From Candidatus Dadabacteria bacterium (GTDB lineage: Bacteria; Desulfobacterota_D; UBA1144; Nemesobacterales; UBA2774), in assembly GCA_030632765.1 (NCBI GenBank), contig DAOVUC010000086.1:1-7160 (forward strand): DNA of 7,160 nucleotides. The letters run 5' to 3'. Each line of letters begins with the position of its first letter. The stretch's first letter is position 1. The notes below the pieces were generated by a model. It was not told the origin of the DNA. It did no database searches and saw nothing but the letters and a program-made list of their open reading frames with translations. This document shows positions 5,364-7,160 of the stretch, piece after piece. Both the position numbers and the translations under genes were made by a program.

Positions 5364-5825
5364 TTATTTGTTAAACTGGAGCTCAGTAACACAATCCCCT
5401 ACCCGCTCGCCTGTGCCGCTTGACTCGACAACAAGCTCCCTGCCCTTAAATGATCCCTCAAGTATGAATTGATATGATATGGTATTGCCCGCCGCGCTGT
5501 AATCCGCATGGCCCTTTAGAGCTGATTATTCTCCCGGCTTATCGCATATAAAGCCAAAACTGGCTTTATTCTCTGTCGACTTCATATTTTTGATCTTGCA
5601 GTTTTCTTTGCTGGGAAGAATGGACTCCGGGTCAATATCAGGGTCGGTAATGCATTCTTCTGTAATACTGGTTGCGGCTACTGTATCAAAATTGGTCTTT
5701 GTAGTCTTGGTTAGTTTGTATTTCCCCGGCTTGATTGCCACCATCCCCTCCGCGCAGAGAATGGAGGGCGTGAATAGATAACAAACAATGGAGATAGAGA
5801 ATATTACAAGTTTGCGCTCAGACAT
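5364..5825 (-). pseudogene. DUF3617 family exported protein, broken by one in-frame stop
   Basis: The open part (5526-5825) encodes 99 residues: a signal peptide (hydrophobic 6-23, likely cut after L-C-A), then the DUF3617 start I-K-P-G-K-Y-K-L (31-38) and cysteines at 58, 76 and 94. It ends at TAA (5528-5526) in mid-domain. Reading on in the same frame gives 53 more codons (S-A-L-K-G-H-A-D-Y-S ... G-E-R-V-G-D-C) to a TAA at 5366-5364, with no second stop or frameshift. This tail matches the intact copy at 3831-4259 (S-A-M-T-G-K-A-D-A-S ... N-R-T-G-D-C-K) and holds the fourth conserved cysteine. The ATG has AGGAGG 4 bases upstream. A recent nonsense mutation fits best; sequencing error or stop readthrough are alternatives. 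The shortened product would lack a cysteine partner and is unlikely to fold normally. Confidence 0.85.
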
Positions 5826-6014
5826 TTAACCTCCTGATAGCAGAGATTACAACTCAATATTGTATCTTGAATATAACATTCTTTTGCTGAGTAGATTTAG
5901 AAAAGTTTTTCTCCATGACGAGAAACTCATAGAAATTAGACTTCTTCAGGCAATAAAATTCTAGTTAAGAACCCCAGCTCCTCTAATAATATGTATTTAG
6001 AATCCTCTTGCGTC

Positions 6015-6041
6015 ATGCGCGGTGAATCCTGTATTCTTTAA
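6015..6041 (+). other. Eight-codon mini-frame just before the lipoprotein gene
   Basis: ATG at 6015 encodes M-R-G-E-S-C-I-L and stops at TAA 6039-6041, 2 bases before the next ATG (6044), whose product begins M-R-G-P-S-I-L. The 9-bp word CATGCGCGG is repeated at 6014-6022 and 6043-6051. This may be a partial duplication or a coupling leader. No ribosome site precedes either ATG. Confidence 0.2.
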
Positions 6042-6043
6042 AC

Positions 6044-6676
6044 ATGCGCGGGCCGTCAATCTTATTGCTGTCCATGATTTTATTCTTCGGATGCACTTGG
6101 GGTAATGACAAAGTTACCAATGCGGAAAAAGCCGGGCTCATTTCAGGGACGGAAAGTCCTAAAATAAAAAAATGCCAAAACGGCACAGCCTATATATATA
6201 AGGAATATGAAATTAAAGTTGAGCCTTCGCCCGAGCTGCGAGGTATGAATATATTTCTTTACTCACCTGACATCTCCGGCGGCGACCCTTGCGATATAGA
6301 TAAAAAGATAGCCTCTCACATAATCGGCACGGGTGAGACAGAGGGGAGCAATTTCTTCTCTGGAGTTTATAAGAACTATCTATTTATTGACCAGGGCACT
6401 GGGCCTGATCAGAGGATCCTTTCCATCTATGATCTGACTCAAAAAAAGTTGATCTTGCTTACGGAATACTCTGACCCCATTATAGAAGACGGCGTGCTCA
6501 CATACTATAAAACCCTCGTGCCAGACCCTGGCGTTATAGAAAATATTCCCTGCCCCGACGCACAAAAATGGAGAGAGCAAGCGCTCACTGTGCTCTATGA
6601 GCAGAAGGAAAACTTCACCCTAAATACAGAGAGAAGACTCCCCATTTGTGAATACCGCTGCCGGGCCGGACAGTAG
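6044..6676 (+). CDS. Putative lipoprotein of unknown function
   Basis: The 210-aa product begins with a short signal (M-R-G, then a hydrophobic run 5-15) ending in F-F-G-C, making Cys17 a plausible lipidation site although the lipobox is not ideal. The mature part has five more cysteines (44, 83, 170, 202, 206), including a terminal C-E-Y-R-C. Alternating hydrophobic segments such as Y-L-F-I-D-Q-G-T-G-P (112-121) and I-L-S-I-Y-D-L-T (125-132) suggest a beta-rich fold. No family is recognised, and an enzyme cannot be argued for. The start is taken because a stop codon closes the frame 19 bases upstream and later ATGs would destroy the signal peptide. No ribosome site is visible, which is unlike most neighbours. 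It diverges from the broken DUF3617 gene across a 218-base gap and precedes the HU gene by 90 bases. Confidence 0.72.
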   Translation: MRGPSILLLSMILFFGCTWGNDKVTNAEKAGLISGTESPKIKKCQNGTAYIYKEYEIKVEPSPELRGMNIFLYSPDISGGDPCDIDKKIASHIIGTGETEGSNFFSGVYKNYLFIDQGTGPDQRILSIYDLTQKKLILLTEYSDPIIEDGVLTYYKTLVPDPGVIENIPCPDAQKWREQALTVLYEQKENFTLNTERRLPICEYRCRAGQ

Positions 6677-6726
6677 TCCAAAACACCTAAATAAATAAAA
6701 GATAATAAAAAGAATTGCCAAATGCC

Positions 6727-6745
6727 TATATTATGTAGTAATATA
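6727..6745. promoter_or_regulatory. 19-bp dyad in front of the HU gene
   Basis: TATATTA (6727-6733), a 5-base centre and TAATATA (6739-6745) form a perfect inverted repeat. A TTGCCA at 6715-6720 could be a -35 with TAATAT (6739-6744, 18-bp spacer) as -10, so the dyad would overlap the promoter core and could be an operator or a self-binding site. The AT-rich sequence makes chance possible. Confidence 0.35.
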
Positions 6746-6766
6746 TGACAAAAAGGAGGATTAACT

Positions 6767-7039
6767 ATGACCAAGAGTGAATTGATATCTCAGATAGCTG
6801 AGAACGCTGGAATCAGCAAGAGTGATGCGGACAAGGCTTATGACGCTATAGTAAGTGCAATTATTGGCGGTTTAAAAAAAGACGGCCATGTTCCAATAAC
6901 CGGTCTTGGCACTTTTAAAGTGGCATATAGAGCAGCACGCTCGGGTAGAAACCCTTCAACAGGTGAAACGATTCAAATAGCGGCTAAGAATGTACTAAAG
7001 TTCAAAGCCTCTAAAAACGTTGAAGCAGAGATAGCCTAA
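6767..7039 (+). CDS. hup: HU-family nucleoid DNA-binding protein
   Basis: This 90-residue protein has the size and layout of HU. An N-terminal helix pair (about 3-37, T-K-S-E-L-I-S-Q-I-A...) forms the dimer body. G-L-G-T-F (46-50) precedes the beta arms, and the DNA-contacting arm R-A-A-R-S-G-R-N-P-S-T-G (55-66) includes the proline that intercalates between base pairs. The C-terminal helix begins F-K-A-S-K (79-83). It binds DNA as a dimer and bends or compacts it with little sequence preference. IHF subunits share the fold, but the arm and length here fit HU better. The ATG has AGGAGG 7 bases upstream (6754-6759). The gene has its own probable promoter and is followed by a 12-bp hairpin. Confidence 0.96.
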   Translation: MTKSELISQIAENAGISKSDADKAYDAIVSAIIGGLKKDGHVPITGLGTFKVAYRAARSGRNPSTGETIQIAAKNVLKFKASKNVEAEIA

Positions 7040-7085
7040 ACCAGCGACTTAAAGTAGCGATTAACTTAAAACTGTTTACCAAAAC

Positions 7086-7113
7086 TTAAGCGATAGGGTT
7101 TCCTATCGCTTAA
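7086..7113. terminator. 12-bp hairpin downstream of the HU gene
   Basis: TTAAGCGATAGG (7086-7097) pairs perfectly with CCTATCGCTTAA (7102-7113) around a GTTT loop. It lies 46 bases after the HU stop. There is no T tract on the plus strand; on the minus strand it is followed by GTTTTGG. It could end HU transcription, or transcription entering from the right, or both. Confidence 0.55.
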
Positions 7114-7160
7114 AACCTGTCATTTCGAGGGAACGTGGAGTTTTGCGCTTTGGATATCTA

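Noticed and set aside
4966..5472. Plus-strand open frames 4966-5217 and 5227-5472
   Set aside because: The first is a product of the C-rich composition, with many Pro, Ser, Asn and His and no motif or ribosome site. The second overlaps the antisense of the DUF3617 tail.
5526..5528. Recoding or reassignment of TAA to a sense codon
   Set aside because: Several intact genes in the window end in TAA, and TAA is not a known selenocysteine or pyrrolysine codon.
5908..5925. TTTCTC/GAGAAA inverted repeat in the 5826-6043 spacer
   Set aside because: A 6-bp stem without a T tract or a promoter link is too weak to call. The rest of that spacer shows only poor -10-like words such as TACAAT (5864-5859, minus).
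1..7160. tRNA, rRNA, CRISPR, insertion sequence or toxin-antitoxin signatures
   Set aside because: None was seen: there are no regularly spaced repeats, no transposase motifs, no cloverleaf-like segments and no paired small toxin/antitoxin frames.

Overview
The window is bacterial chromosome of moderate, slightly AT-leaning composition. The organism is probably Gram-negative. It has two predicted lipoproteins, a run of small exported proteins with two members of the DUF3617 family (seen mostly in proteobacteria and relatives), a TauE/SafE permease and an HU protein. Most start codons follow a plain AGGAGG site. No RNA gene, CRISPR array, transposase or phage gene was seen, and no taxon can be named from this sequence alone.

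Layout. Positions 1-1637 (minus strand) hold a two-gene operon: a diacylglycerol kinase/LCB5-type lipid kinase followed, after 2 bases, by a dual-specificity phosphatase that looks PTPMT1-like. A third operon gene may begin at 51 and run off the left edge. Diverging from it, 1732-2982 (plus) encodes a lipoprotein with a C-terminal M23 (LytM-type) peptidase domain, and 3044-3778 (plus) a small TauE/SafE permease. Positions 3831-5825 (minus) form a block of small exported proteins, each with its own ribosome site: an intact DUF3617 protein, a six-cysteine exported protein with a strong terminator, and a second DUF3617 copy. A 416-base gene-free stretch (4948-5363) separates the last two. Plus-strand genes follow: an unrecognised 210-aa lipoprotein (6044-6676) and an HU-family DNA-binding protein (6767-7039), then a 12-bp hairpin.

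Main observations. The second DUF3617 copy is broken by one in-frame TAA. Its reading frame continues past that stop for 53 codons without another defect and carries the rest of the domain, including the fourth conserved cysteine. Next to it, the best consensus sigma-70 promoter in the window points antisense into the broken gene. The gene-free stretch has a very strong strand bias (75 C against 17 G on the plus strand over 240 bases) and a 21-bp tandem repeat. No clearly new multi-gene system is visible. The most plausible functional units are the lipid kinase/phosphatase operon and the envelope-protein cluster.
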